From positions 62,001 through 126,000 of the forward strand of contig JAEPRB010000023.1 of the NCBI GenBank assembly GCA_016758965.1: a DNA stretch of 64,000 bases, given 5' to 3'. The notes under the pieces were generated by a model. The model did no database searches and had not been told where the DNA came from. It saw only the letters and a list, made by a program, of their open reading frames with translations. Position numbers and translations under genes: made by a program. This DNA comes from Circinella minor (taxonomy: Eukaryota > Mucoromycota > Mucoromycetes > Mucorales > Lichtheimiaceae). Below are positions 12,995 to 25,061 of this stretch, one piece after another. Positions within the stretch are counted from its first letter, which is position 1, and every line of letters starts with the position of its first letter.

Positions 12995-13363
12995 TTATAA
13001 AAATACTCCTTCTTCTATCGCCTTGTCTTTTTCTTCTTCCTTTTTTGCTGTCGTCACCCCAGTTGGATATTCTTTTCGAAATGCGTCGACGTTACTTTTA
13101 ACTTCAAAAAACGCTGCTTCACCAAGGCGTTCTTTTATTATACGCAACGTCACATCGATCCGGATTTCATGTCGGCGCATTAATTCAATGTTTTCTTCAA
13201 CAGCTTCAATTAAATCTCGATCTTTTCCTTCGGGATCATATTCTCTCATTTCATCATTCGACTTTAATAAATGCTTAATGGAATTCTGTATTTCAGGGAT
13301 TTCCGTAAGGAGTGTATCAGCTGGAAGTTGTCGTAATGCGTTTTCAAGACGTGGCATATCCAT
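12995..13363 (-). CDS. Tma17/Adc17-like proteasome assembly chaperone (tentative)
   Basis: Single-exon frame of 122 residues starting MDMPRLENALRQLP. It is an all-helical, acidic protein with the segment TEIPEIQNSIKHLLKSN followed by EYDPEGKDRDLIEAVEENIELM. The pattern EI..I.NSI.HL.RSN.E, a short loop, then an EAIEEN-type helix, is what I know of the fungal Tma17/Adc17 family, a chaperone that helps Rpt6-Rpt3 pairing in proteasome base assembly. The C-terminus is Lys/Glu-rich and unstructured. The length fits the family (about 120-150). Assignment rests on this motif alone and could be wrong; another small prefoldin-like helical protein is the alternative. The next in-frame Met is two codons in. 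Confidence 0.55.
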   Translation of the reverse strand: MDMPRLENALRQLPADTLLTEIPEIQNSIKHLLKSNDEMREYDPEGKDRDLIEAVEENIELMRRHEIRIDVTLRIIKERLGEAAFFEVKSNVDAFRKEYPTGVTTAKKEEEKDKAIEEGVFL

Positions 13364-13903
13364 TATTATTATATTTATATTTGCGCTGGTGCTTGTGTGT
13401 TTGTTATATTGGTGTTTATAATGTTAGTGTGGTTTGATGTAGAAAAACGGTTCTGAGGACGAAAATGAGATAGTGCATTTCAGATTCTCTTTGTTTTTTT
13501 TAAGTGCAGCTGTAATTTGTTTTCTGCATGCAATAACAAGACTCCTGAATATATTTATACATTATATTTATTTTAAGCTATCCCATTTATTGCTTGGCTT
13601 TCTAATCAACGTACACATTTAATAAAAGGAGGGAACTAAATAGTAAATAATAACAATGAATTACGTTTGTTAAGATGCTTTTGATCATCTTTTTTTTACG
13701 CTTAAAATTACAGATAAATGAAGGGAAAGGAGATACTGCAATATTACAAACTAGAATTCAGGGGGGAAATTTCTTTCTATGCTACTTATATAAATGTGTC
13801 AAATAAAAATATATAAAAGAATAGTATCATAATCTTTATTGGTTATTTCTTCTTACATTATTACTTTCATTTATTACTAGCACTTTAAGTAATAATAATA
13901 ATA
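13364..13903. other. Divergent promoter region
   Basis: A 540-base spacer between the Tma17-like gene (minus) and the aspartic protease (plus). It is AT-rich with a short ATAATAATA run directly before the protease ATG. No RNA gene or repeat was recognised. Confidence 0.5.
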
Positions 13904-15748
13904 ATGAAATCAGTATTAACGATAAGCTCTGTAGTTGTTGCCATCAGTTCAGCAGTAACTATAGCAAATGGAACAATTGTTCCTTCGCCGGCAGCACCAT
14001 CAACAGGCGGTATTTTACTTGATATGACTCGTGAACGTCCACCTTCGTCATTACTGGACTTCGTTCAAGAATCAGTAATTGATACTCTCGATGAGACAGT
14101 ATCTTCGCTATTATTACCACACAAATGGTCATACCGTGGTCCCCGAATGTCTGATTTGAAAAGTCATAATGGAGAAGAACCGAACAAACATATTAATGAA
14201 GGTGATGGTCCTAAGCAATTGGCGGCAATGAAATTATCATCATCATCATCAGTATCTTCTTACCCTCCTACTAACAATAGCCCATCCATCAAGACATCAT
14301 CCAATTTGGCCAATACTTTGTGGAGTGTAGGTGTGCTAAACAATCTTATAGAATATAAAAAACAGAACTTGTCTTAACTTTTGAATTTCTTGCCACATTT
14401 TATAAATGTATATATTTTTTAGTACGTTATTGAAATAGGAGTGTAAGTACCCTTGTATGTAGAAACATTACTATAATGAGTAAATCAGAACATTGAGTGC
14501 TAAAATTGACATATACTTTATATTGAATAATAGTGGAACACCTGAACAAAAATTTAAAGTTATATTTGATACTGGTTCCCCGATTGTCTGGATACCATCG
14601 GATGATTGCAACGAGAAATGTCCAGGAGCAACGACTACTTTTGAAGCGGAAAAATCATCCACTTGCATATTAGAGGAGGATAATTCCATTATTGTTCATT
14701 ATGGTTCAGGCTCTGTAAAGGGTCATATTGCACATGATGTTGTTTCATTGCAAGATGTTCGGGTATCCAACCAGTCCATTGGGGTGGCGAACAGTATTGT
14801 CGCTAATCTGCTTTCCGATGGTATCAGTAAGTATATACGATATATATACTATCTGTCCAACTTTTTTTTTAACTACACAATTCTCTCTCTGACAATTCTC
14901 CTATTTTTACACGTTGTTGTCTAGATGGTATTATTGGTTTCGCACCTAGCAAAGGAACATCTGATTTTAATTACAGTAAGTTATCATCATTAGTTAACTT
15001 ATTATAAATATTATATAGGAGTGTTCACAAAGTCATGATTAATTTAATATTTATAGAAAGTGAAAGGCTGCCTACTCCTATGGAAAACTTGGTACATCAA
15101 AAAGCCGTCGAGCGTAACATGTTTAGTGTCTATTTCCAACCTCTTCGAGATCATATGGATATTGATACCGCCGGCGGTAAATTAGCATTGGGTGGATTAT
15201 TGCCTCAAGATTCGTACCAAGGAGAAATCCAATGGATTTCGCAAGTTGTTGATGAAAACTATGGAGACTATTGGGCGATTGGATTAGAAAGTATTCAAGT
15301 AGGCGATACAGTCATTCAAAATGATAATGGTGAAACGGGTTCGAAACAAAAACAAGCTGTTGGCATTATAGATACCGGTACTACCATGATTATTATTAAA
15401 CCTACCATTGCAGAAAATGTCATCAAGAGCATGCAACATGTCAAATACAATGAAACATTAGAGCTTTACACTGTATCTTGTAATCAAGTCAAATCGTTAC
15501 CTACATTGGATTTCCACTTTACAGAAGGGGTAAAACTTAGTTTATCTCCAGAACAATATACAGTACCAGAGTGGCAGCTTGTATATTGGGGCGCATCGGA
15601 CTGTCCTATCTATATCGTGAGCGAAACGTTGAGTGAAGAAGACGAAAGTGGTTTAGATTTTATTATTGGTCAAAAGTTTTTAGAAAATTATGTATCAATT
15701 TATGATGGCGATGAACATCGTGTTGGGTTTGCAACCGCACGACACTAA
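13904..15748 (+). CDS. Secreted pepsin-type aspartic protease (A1 family)
   Basis: Proposed exons are 13904-14326, 14423-14442, 14534-14826, 14925-14975 and 15057-15748 (492 residues). A signal peptide of about 23 residues (MKSVLTISSVVVAISSAVTIANG) is followed by a Ser-rich propeptide of about 120. The protease has the first catalytic DTGS in KVIFDTGSPIVWIP, the flap Tyr in VHYGSGSVKG, and the second active-site DTGT in GIIDTGTTMII, so it looks active. Exon 2 is only 20 nt; it supplies YVIEIG and joins to GTPEQKF, restoring the strand that precedes DTGS in A1 proteases. Without it the reading frame stops at 14375. The exon 1 donor could instead be at 14333 (GGT|GTGCTA). The enzyme is expected to be secreted and self-activated at acid pH. 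Confidence 0.88.
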
Positions 15749-16264
15749 AAAAAAAACCTGTCAAAATCAATCTTTATGTTAAATTAATGTTGTATCATAA
15801 AATATAATAGCAATAAATTATAAAGGAGTAAATTCCATGCACGCTTTACCTGATAGAATACTGAATTTTGATCTGGAATACGCAGTTGTATATATAAAAA
15901 TGTTATATTATATATAGTTACAATAACTTGGGTAATGTTATCCAGTCCCTCAAACATTAGAACTAATGAAGTTTAACTTGTATAAGAGCAACTTCCGATA
16001 ATGTCGAAAGGTTTCAAAGATATGACGATCTGTTCTTTGAATACCAGATACTACAAGTTATTAAAAATAAAATAAAACAAATGTTGCATAGTTATAATGA
16101 CTGTATTTTACAATAATATTTATATAGATTGCACAGACACTTTACGTTTTATTATTATTGCAACACACTGACACTTCTATATGTGCAGATATATTTCCTA
16201 GATAACGTCGGCATCTTTTATTTTATTCTTTCTCATATATACACACATTTTTCTTAGCTGTAAT
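15749..16264. other. Intergenic region
   Basis: A 516-base AT-rich stretch between the protease stop and the TatD-like start. It should contain the protease 3' UTR and the TatD promoter. No open frame or repeat of note. Confidence 0.5.
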
Positions 16265-17275
16265 ATGGATAGCAGCAAATTATGTGATGCACACTGCCAT
16301 CCTCATGATGACATCAAACACCTTGACATGATTCCAAAATTAAAAACCGGACATATTACAATCATGGGTGTTCGTCAAGATGATTGGGATCGTGTTGCTC
16401 AAGTAACCACACAATGCGCTCCTGGACGCTGTATTCCTGCATTCGGTAAAAAAACGTTTATTGACAAAAAAAAACAATAAAAGTACCGTAATACTCAATT
16501 GTAGAATAATTTAGGCATTCATCCGTGGTTCCTTCATCAGCTCATGATAAACGATGATGTTGATTCAGAAACACATTATGATCAAATCTTAACAGCAAAA
16601 GTCATGTCCGAGAAACAAGACATGATTCAAGCTCTCGATCCCCCATTTCCTCGGGACGAATGGGTAAACAACTTGAAACAGCGACTTATAGATCATCCAC
16701 AAGCACTGGTGGGTGAAGTTGGTTTGGATAGAGCAGCAAGATTATTACCTGGTGGAGCCATTGAATGGCATGGGGTCAAGCCTACTTCGGTTCAAACAAC
16801 TATTGAACATCAAATGAATGTATTACGTATTCAGCTCGAAATAGCACGCGAATTTCAACGCGCTGTTAGCGTTCACTGTGTTCAAGCATCCGGCCATCTT
16901 TTGCAACTGCTTCAAGAGATGGTACCTAAGAAAAAAAAGAAAGAGGCAGGGCCTCCGGTACGGCTTTGTGTGCATTCATTTGTTGGCTCACCTGGTTCAA
17001 TTCCTCAATTTCTTAAACTCGACAAAGGTTTTACTGTTTATGTCTCATTTTCCGTGGCTATCTGTAGTCGACTCGAAAAGAAAAAATTGTTTGACCTTAT
17101 CAATGCTATTCCACAAGATCGATTATTGATTGAATCCGATTTAAATACATCTCTTGGACAAGATGATGCTATGGAAGAAATCGCGAAACTGGTTGCTGAA
17201 GCGCGACAATGGTCTATTGAACAAACTATTGAAAGAACACATAAAAATTGGCATGAATTTGTTGGTCTACAATAG
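16265..17275 (+). CDS. TatD-family metal-dependent hydrolase (Scn1-like)
   Basis: Two exons, 16265-16445 and 16515-17275, encode 313 residues. TatD proteins are TIM-barrel metallohydrolases with DNase activity in some members; the fission yeast relative Scn1 was named for interaction with Cut9. Metal-site elements appear in order: DAHCHPHDD near the N-terminus, GIHPWF at the exon junction, GEVGLDR (Glu ligand), VHCVQASG and VHSF (His), and IESDLNT with the late Asp. A Lys-rich insert (KKKKKEA) sits in a loop before the second His motif. The splice restores GIHPWF, which confirms it. The physiological substrate is not predictable. The gene converges on the tau-like gene, with only 124 bases between the stop codons. 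Confidence 0.88.
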
Positions 17276-17399
17276 ATACTTGTTATTTCTGTTATAATTC
17301 TTTATTATAAGATAAATCCTATTTTTTTGTCGATTTTTTTTTCTCTTTTTGAAAACAATTAAGATTAATATATATCCGATACAACAATAATAGATGTTA

Positions 17400-19442
17400 C
17401 TACTTCTGCTCTCCTTCTTCCTTCTTTTTGGCCCTAATTATTTGAAATAATGTCAATCATGTGCCATATTTAACATAAGTCTGACGCACGTATGAAGTAA
17501 CTATAAACAACTTACCTTTGCATTTCTGGCTGGATGTTTTCATCAAACCGTAATGGTTCATCATATAATTGATTATTCTCACCATCAGGTTCGTGTTTGA
17601 TATTATCAAGTGATCCAACCTTAGGTTGCGCCTCATCATATGAAATATTTTCATGAAAAATTTTTCCAGTTCCACCGCCTGGTTTGTGCTTGATATTATC
17701 CTTGGAGCCAACTTTGGATTGTGCTGCAGCACTATAGTCAACCTTTTCTTCATAAAGCTCGACATCGCCACCACCTGGTTTATGTTTAATGTTATCCTTA
17801 GAACCAACTTTCGACTTAGTAGCACTATAGTCTACTTTTTCCTCGAACAATTCGACATCCCCACCACCAGGCTTATGTTTAATATTGTCCTTGGAACCAA
17901 CCTTGGATTTGGCATGGTCATAAGACGTTTCTTCATGGAAAATCTTTTCAGTACCGCCTCCTGGCTTATGTTTAATGTTATCTTTGGATCCGACTTTTGA
18001 TTTTGCTGTAGCACCATAATCAATCTTTTCCTCAAATAATTCAACTTTACCACCACCAGGTTTATGTTTTGCATTATCAAGCGATCCAACTTTAGACTTT
18101 GCAGTTGCCTTGTAATTCTTCTTTTCCTCGAAAAGTTCGACATTGCCACCACCAGGCTTATGCTTGATGTTGTCTTTGGATCCGACTTTGGATTTGGCTG
18201 TTGCACTGTAATCCTTTTTTTCTTCAAATAATTTGACAGCACCACCACCAGGTTTATGTTTAGCATTATCGAGGGATCCAACTTTTGATTTGGCAGTTGC
18301 CTTGTAGTCCTTCTTTTCATCATACAATTGAACATTGCCACCACCAGCCTTGTGCTTGATATTATCCTTGGAACCAACCTTGGATCTTGCTGTGGTGCTG
18401 AAGCTGAGCTTTGCTTCATATAGCTTGACATTTCCACCTCCGGGTTTATGTTTAACATTATCGAGGGATCCAACTTTTGATTTTGCCGTTGCCTTGTAGT
18501 CCTTCTTTTCTTCATACAACTGAACATTGCCACCACCAGCCTTGTGCTTGATATTATCCTTGGAACCAACTTTGGACCTTGCTGTGGCACTGAAACTAAG
18601 TTTTTCTTCATATAACTTGACATTACCACCTCCAGGTTTATGTTTAGCATTATCTAATGACCCGACCTTGGATTTCACCTTACTATCATCATTATCACCC
18701 ACCAAAGAAGAATTTGAAGAAGAAGAAGAAGAAGAAGACTTTCCAAACTGAGATTTGCTTGTTTTCTTTTCACCTTTATTATTGTAACTATAATATTTTT
18801 TTTTTCATGAATTTTATCTGATAATTTTAATCATGTGTAATCTAACCTGTAATCTGGTAATTTTCTTCGGCGTGTTGGTTCGGATAACGAAGAAGTGGAT
18901 GATGGACATCTAGTACCGCTACTGTTACGCGATGGACTTCTTAGTGCTACATTATATTCTTCAATTCGAGTAGTACCTTTAGTTTAATTAAAAAAAATAT
19001 AAAACGCGTAAATTTTTTTTTTGGATTGCAATGACCTTGTTAGTTCGAAATTTGTGTAACATTTTATAATTATATTACTATTATTTTTTTGCTCCACAAA
19101 CTACAAAAACCTATTAATTATAAATAAAAAATGGTTATCGTTTTTACCTCCGCCTGGCTTATGCTTTATATTATCTTTACTGCCGACTTTACTTTTAATA
19201 TGACTATACTTTGGTAAAGATCCTGAATATATTGTTGTTCCATTACTTGATGTACTCGTTCGGCGACTACTAGATCCTGAAGAAGTGGTAGTTGACGCAC
19301 CTGAGGATGATTGTATAGTACTCTGTTTTATAGAAGTTGTTGTATTTTTCAGATAAGTTGTTGGAATCGGAGGAACAGGCGGTGCTGCTATCCTGCTGGA
19401 TCGTTTCGTTGTAGTATCGGAACGTGATGTTGTGAGCGACAT
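17400..19442 (-). CDS. Tau/MAP2-type microtubule-binding repeat protein, 13 repeats
   Basis: Four minus-strand exons: 19442-19148, 18976-18847, 18787-17516 and 17433-17400, giving 576 residues. The N-terminal 80 residues are basic and Ser/Thr/Pro-rich, as in the projection region of MAPs. Then comes one repeat (SKVGSKDNIKHKPGGG) whose GGG is split by intron 1, a linker of about 60 residues with a Ser run, and twelve tandem units of 31-32 residues in the third exon. Each unit has the form SKVGSxDNxKHKPGGGxVxLYEEKxxY. This matches tau/MAP2/MAP4 repeats in period, in the KxGS and PGGG signatures, and in the acidic-aromatic stretch between. KDN and LDN versions alternate over the first seven units; units 2 and 4 have KAGGG and the last is degenerate. 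Microtubule binding is inferred from family. The small last exon (AKKKEEGEQK) is less certain. Confidence 0.85.
17560..18690 (-). repeat. Coding tandem array, about 96 bp period, 12 units
   Basis: Twelve direct repeats of 93-96 bp make up the third exon of the tau-like gene. Units are similar in protein but differ at many synonymous sites, so the array is old enough to have diverged and is under protein-level constraint. No intron interrupts it. Neighbouring units alternate between two types, which suggests growth by duplication of two-unit blocks. Confidence 0.9.
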
Positions 19443-21019
19443 ATTTTATGATTCTTTATTGTTGCTATTGGTTGGTATGCACGTTTAAGCAAAAACAGCG
19501 CGCTTTAGCGTATTGTCAAATGATGAAAAGGATCTGATATATATTATATATATATGTAACTTTATATATAGAACAGAAAGTAAAACAATAAAAAAGGGTG
19601 AAAGAAAAAGAAAAAGAGAAGAAGTTTGCTATCTGAGGCTAAAGGGTAATTTATTTTTTTAAGCATTAGAATAGAGAGAGTTCTCGACCCTTTTGAATAC
19701 AATGATCAGCAGCCAGACTCCGATGCTAATTCTACAATAGAGTTGGGTCACACGAAAAAAAAAACCACGAAGCTTTTTCCTTGTGTTATTGTCACTATTA
19801 CCTTTTATTATTGTTGTAATAAATATAGCTGATCACGATGGATCCTTTGTGGAATATTATTATTATTTTCTTTTTCTGATAAATTGGAGAGTAATCATTT
19901 ATAATAAATAAAAGATTTCATATGCATATATTATTATTATATAATATCCACCTTAAAAACTCTTTTTTTTTACTTCTCCTGAATTTTGATGTTTGGTAAC
20001 TATGCAAGTGCCACATTATGGCAATCTTCGACACATCATCAAACTAGTTTATATCCTTCAAAAACTAACAACAAAACAAACGAATTAGGGAGAGAAGTTT
20101 GAATTAAGGATTATTCATTAATGTTTCATGTGGCGTCCTCAATTTATATAATTACAAAAATAACAAGCGACTTATATTCTTCTCCTCAATACAAAATATT
20201 TGTGTTCTTGTCTCTTTTTCTTCTTCTTTCATATATCCCCTTTGTATTAAAAAAAAAAAAAAGAAAGGGGACAGAATGGAATTGAATTAGTTGCTGTGGC
20301 AAAAAAAAAAAGCGAAGGGATGATTTATTTTTGTATCAATAATACATTTAAGGATCACAGTCCTCTTTACAGATATCAATAATAATATTTAAAACTGCAA
20401 TGCAAGTTTAGAATGATATGTGTTTTTTTGTTACTTAAGAATGCATCCCTATTTTTGCGTTAATTCTTTTTCTAACTGCATCAAAATGGGAGCTATGTGT
20501 GGGTAGATGAGTACATTATGCCAAGCATGATATATATTGTACAAGAAATCACAAATATGTAGAACCCATGTGGCCTGTTGAGAGAGAAAGTGGTAATTGA
20601 CGAAAAATGCATAAGCGACTAATATGGAACGCGCGGTGGGAAAACTATACTAGGTCACATCTCTTTATATGATCACCCACTCCTTTTTTTTCCCTTCTTT
20701 TGAAAAATGTTATCAATGTCCACAATGAGTAAGCATGTCAGATCATTTCAAACGAATTAGAAAAAGTAGTTATGTATGTGTTGTTATGGCACTCCATTGC
20801 TACAATAGATAATTGTGGAAGAAGGAAAAAACACACTCACACTACTTGTGTACGGGTGAATAAAATAAGAAGTAGTTTCTTTTTTTTTTTTTTCGCAAGA
20901 AAAAATATATATTTTTTTATTTTATAAGCAAGAAGGAAAAAAAAAGAATTATTTCAATAAAAAAAACAGGTATGCTTTTTTTAGTGGTTGTCATTTTTTG
21001 TAATGTAGGTCTCCCAATT
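19443..21019. other. Long intergenic region upstream of tau-like gene
   Basis: About 1.6 kb between the start of the tau-like gene and the stop of EF-2, both on the minus strand. It is AT-rich with many A/T homopolymers and short TATATA runs. No open frame above 60 codons, RNA gene or repeat was recognised. The tau-like promoter and EF-2 3' UTR must lie here. Confidence 0.5.
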
Positions 21020-21901
21020 TTACAATTTATCATAGTACTTGTCAAGACCAGGGATGTCCTCAACAAGACCTTTTCTCTTGCGGACGGTGCGGATGATATC
21101 GTATACTAATATATAGAAAACCCACACATAACAAATCAATCGCTTTGTCTAATATACCCCATACATTTTAAATGCATCCAGTCCACCATACATAAATATT
21201 TTTATTTTTTGAAAATAAAATTAACTTACCCTTGTTTCCAGGTTCCAATGGGTCACCAGTCATTTGTTGCCAGTGATCAAAGACACACCTATTTGTTATA
21301 AAAAAAACAAAAGAGAAATCAAAATAGTTCAGGGTATAAGTATAATGACGATTTCTTAAAAGTAAAAAATAAAAATAAAAAAGTAACCAAGACGTACTGT
21401 GGGAAGGCAGTTCCACCTGTAGCAGCACGCAAATCTGCGGTGAAACCGAACGATTCGTTCACAGGAAGATATGCCTTGATGGTCATCATTGGGGTACCCG
21501 GTCGTTGTTCTTCGTGGAAGACTATGCCACGGCGCTTGTTAAGTACGTTATAAATACCACCAATAGCAGTTTCAGGACATTGAATTTCACAAAGATAGAC
21601 GGGTTCTTGAATGGATGGAACAGCAGTTAAAACGGAAGCATAGACGACACGTCGAGCTGTTGGAATAATTTGACCACCACCACGATGGATAGCATCAGCA
21701 TGCAATGTTACATCCATAACATTGAATCGACAACCACGTAAGTTCTCTTCGGCAAGAGGACCTTCTTTAGTTGCCCATTGAAAGGCAGCGACCATGGAAT
21801 CCTTGATTTCGTTCAAGTATTGAACAGCCTTTGTGGAATCTACTAACTGTAGTATATAATAATCATTATATATTAGTTAAATGAATAAAAGAGAAATTCA
21901 C

Positions 21902-21940
<39 letters not shown>

Positions 21941-24682
21941 TAAAAGCGTAAGTGAATTAATTTACCAAGTTGGGACCTGTACCATCAGGTCCAAAGCACC
22001 AAATTTTACGTGCATCTGCAAGTTCCCACCCGTACTTATCGGTCATTTCACGAGCACGCGACTTAAAGTCGTCTTTAGCACTAATCTTGCCTTCATCAAT
22101 AGCCTGAGACAAATCATCTTCAATTGGTTGTGCTCGCATATGAATACGATTATGTTTGTTCGGAGACTTGGACATACAGTCAATAGAAGAAAGTGCGGTC
22201 ACAGTTTCACAATAAGGTACAACAGGATCACCAGTCTTGAGAGGAACTTGAGCATGGTCTTCTTCCAAATCCTTGAGAATAATTTCTAAATGTAATTCAC
22301 CAGCACCAGCAACGATATGTTCACCAGAATCGGAAGTGAATGTCAAAACACAAGGGTCAGACTTGGCTAATCGCTTCAAACCTTCAACAAGCTTGGGTAA
22401 GTCGTTGGCATTCTTAACCTCAACAGCAACTTGTACTACAGGAGACACAGAGAATTTCATGACCTTCATGTTGTGTGCAGCCTCAGAAGTAGTGATGGTT
22501 CCAGATTTGACCAAGAACTGGTCAACACCAACAAGACCAACAATGTTACCAGCTGGACAGTCATCAATGGCTTCAATATATCGACCCATCATCAAAACAG
22601 TACGCTGGATAGACTTGATTGACAAATCATTCTTAGAGCCGGGGGTATAATTAGGACCCATAATACGGACCTTAAGACCAGCACGAACCGTACCAGAAAA
22701 GACACGACCAAAGGCATAGAAACGGCCCTTATCAGAAGTAGGCACCATCTTGGAGACATAAAGCATCAAGGGAGCATTAGGATCACAGTTGCGAATACCA
22801 GTAGCACATTCATCATCGTTGGGTCCTTCGTATAAGTTGGGGACACGGTATCTTTGGGCAGTGATTGGGGAAGGCAAATGAATACAGATCATTTCCAAAA
22901 GCGCGTCACCACATGGCAAAAATTTGCGCATGACAACTTTCATTAATTGTTTGCCTTCTAAGTCTTCTTCATCAGCCTTGAGTTGAATATCAAGTTTTTC
23001 CAATAAGACTTTGGTTTGATCCTTCTTAAAGTTCATAACAGAGTCGAAGATCTTGTAAATAGGGTCTAGTACAAACATGTTGAATGCACGTTCTAATTGT
23101 TTGCCATCAGTACCAGTACTCTTAGTACTCCATTTTTTTGTCTTGGGATTGAAGTAGTTTTCACCCCAAAGACGCTGCATCATCTTTTCCTTGTCAACAC
23201 CAAACTTTTTAGAGTATCGGATAGCAAATTGCCGTAAAGTGAATCCCCAACCGTGCAAACCGGAAGCGAAGGCAACAGTACCCTTGTCAGGATAGACTTG
23301 GACATCACCGAGAGCATCGTCAAGGTATGTAGAAATAATTACATTGACTGATTCAATAGTACGTGAAAATGTCTAAAAGTTATTATAAAAATGAAAAAAA
23401 AAAACATAATAAGTAAATGAATAGAGTAGTAATACGTAATGAAGGGTTTGGGCTATTTTAGGGATTATTGTTATTATGTGGTAATAATAACAGTCAGGGT
23501 GAAAAAAAAATTGTTGTTTTGTAAAAAAAAAGAAACAATTTTTTGGGCCATGGGAAAAAAAAGAGAAAGTAGAATGAGAAGGAATAATAATAATTCCACA
23601 TACACTGTAAAGCTCTTCCTTATCAAGCTGAAGTTCTAATAAAGCACGGTCGATTTTGTTAATAACAAGGACAGGTTTGATACGTTCCGTTAAGGCCTGA
23701 CGCAATACAGTCTCAGTTTGGACACAGACACCCTCGATACAATCAACGACAACAAGGGCGCCATCGGTGACACGCAATGCAGCAGTGACCTCAGATGAAA
23801 AGTCAACGTGCCCAGGAGAATCAATCAAGTTGATCAAGAATTCATGGCCTAAAGAGAGTATAAACGAGAAAAAAATAAGTGGGAGTAAGCATACACGTAA
23901 TTGGTTTAACGCAGAATAAAAAGAACATATATTCATGTACACACAGCGATAAATATCTACATACAACCACACCGCAACTCCAGAGAAAACTAAAAAGAGT
24001 ATGTATGTTTACCTTCAGTTTTTTGAAACTTGATTTCCTTGATATCATCAGGTTGTGACAGTTGGAAGTACATGGAAATGGCGGTAGACTTGATGGTAAT
24101 ACCACGGTCTTGCTCATCTTGACGAGTGTCCGTAAACCGCATATCACCAGCACGGCCAGCAGAGATAATACCAGCCTTGGATACCAACGAGTCAGTTAGA
24201 GTAGACTTACCATGGTCCACATGAGCAATCACCGACATGTTGCGCACATTGGTGGTGCGATTCTAATAGATGAAAAATAATAATCGAAATAATTGCGCGT
24301 GATCAGCTTTTCTCACACGCCTTTGAATCATTTTTTTTCTCTTTTTTCGACTTTTTTGCACACGTAAACACACTTCTTGTTATATAAAAAGAAAAAAGAA
24401 GACTTACCATCAGAGAACGGATTTCTTCAATAGTAAAGTTCTGTTTACATTAGAAAAAAATGCAGTTAGTTAGAAGGGGTTGAAAATAGGGTTTTCAAAT
24501 GTCTTTTTTTAGTATAAAATAAGAAGCACTGACCACTAGAAGAGGTTAAAATCGCCGGTTTGGTAGCATAACGATTGCCAGTAAGATTTTTACCCCCGCG
24601 GTGCAACATAAAATTTCGATTAGATTATAAACTTTCTTTTTAAAGCAGCATGAATAGCAATAAAGAAGTTTGACTTACCCAT
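21020..24682 (-). CDS. EFT1: Translation elongation factor 2
   Basis: EF-2 is the GTPase that drives ribosomal translocation. Minus-strand exons: 24682-24679 (ATGG), 24535-24534 (TG), 24440-24408, 24262-24013, 23848-23604, 23372-21966, 21846-21398, 21288-21230 and 21105-21020, giving 844 residues, the usual length. G1 is AHVDHGKST, the switch region RGITIKS, G3 [13 protein letters not shown]4 NKIDR. The diphthamide loop ([14 protein letters not shown]) is complete, and the C-terminus is YYDKL. Introns crowd the 5' part, as usual for highly expressed fungal genes. The N-terminal [13 protein letters not shown] can only be made if a 2-nt exon TG joins ATGG to AACTTT; without it the exons do not sum to a multiple of three. 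The rest of the model is secure. Confidence 0.95.
21897..21940. repeat. (ACATAC)n microsatellite in EF-2 intron
   Basis: About seven hexamer units of the CACATA type lie within the intron between 21966 and 21846 of the EF-2 gene. It is simple sequence with no coding consequence. Confidence 0.9.
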
Positions 24683-25061
24683 CTTGTGCTGCTTTCCGTT
24701 TGAAAATTTAAAAAAAAGGAGAAAGGTTTATTAGTTTTTTGTTAAAGAAGAGAGAGAAAGTGTGAAAAGCGAAAAAAAGAAAGGTAAAGAAATGGTATGA
24801 GAAATACGCGTCCTATTTATTTTACCCAGGTCCTTCAAATAACAGCACATCATGAGAGTTACCTGTAGAAAAACATATTTTATGATTATACATACTACTC
24901 AATACACACACCCAGTTCAAAAATGGGAATCTTTCTTTTTTTTTTACTGTGTATGTTATGTGTGTGTGTCACTCTTCTCATATCCTTCTCTCATATATTT
25001 CATTCTTTAAACAGGTTTGTTCCCACCACTAAAAAAAACAAGGTAAATACTGCGGGAAAAG
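24683..25061. other. EF-2 promoter region
   Basis: A 379-base region upstream of the EF-2 ATG with T/C-rich and A/G-rich tracts (for example about 24710-24790) of the kind found before strongly expressed fungal genes. If the small frame at 25062 is real, this is a shared divergent promoter. Confidence 0.45.

Noticed and set aside
17457..18650. Long minus-strand frames in other phases across the tau-like array, and a plus-strand 115-codon frame
   Set aside because: They are frame shadows of the 96-bp coding repeats; their proteins are Met/Asn/Lys-rich without features.
17560..18690. The array as a non-coding satellite or minisatellite
   Set aside because: Units differ mainly at synonymous positions, keep one open frame, and join to further exons with good splice sites, so it is protein-coding.
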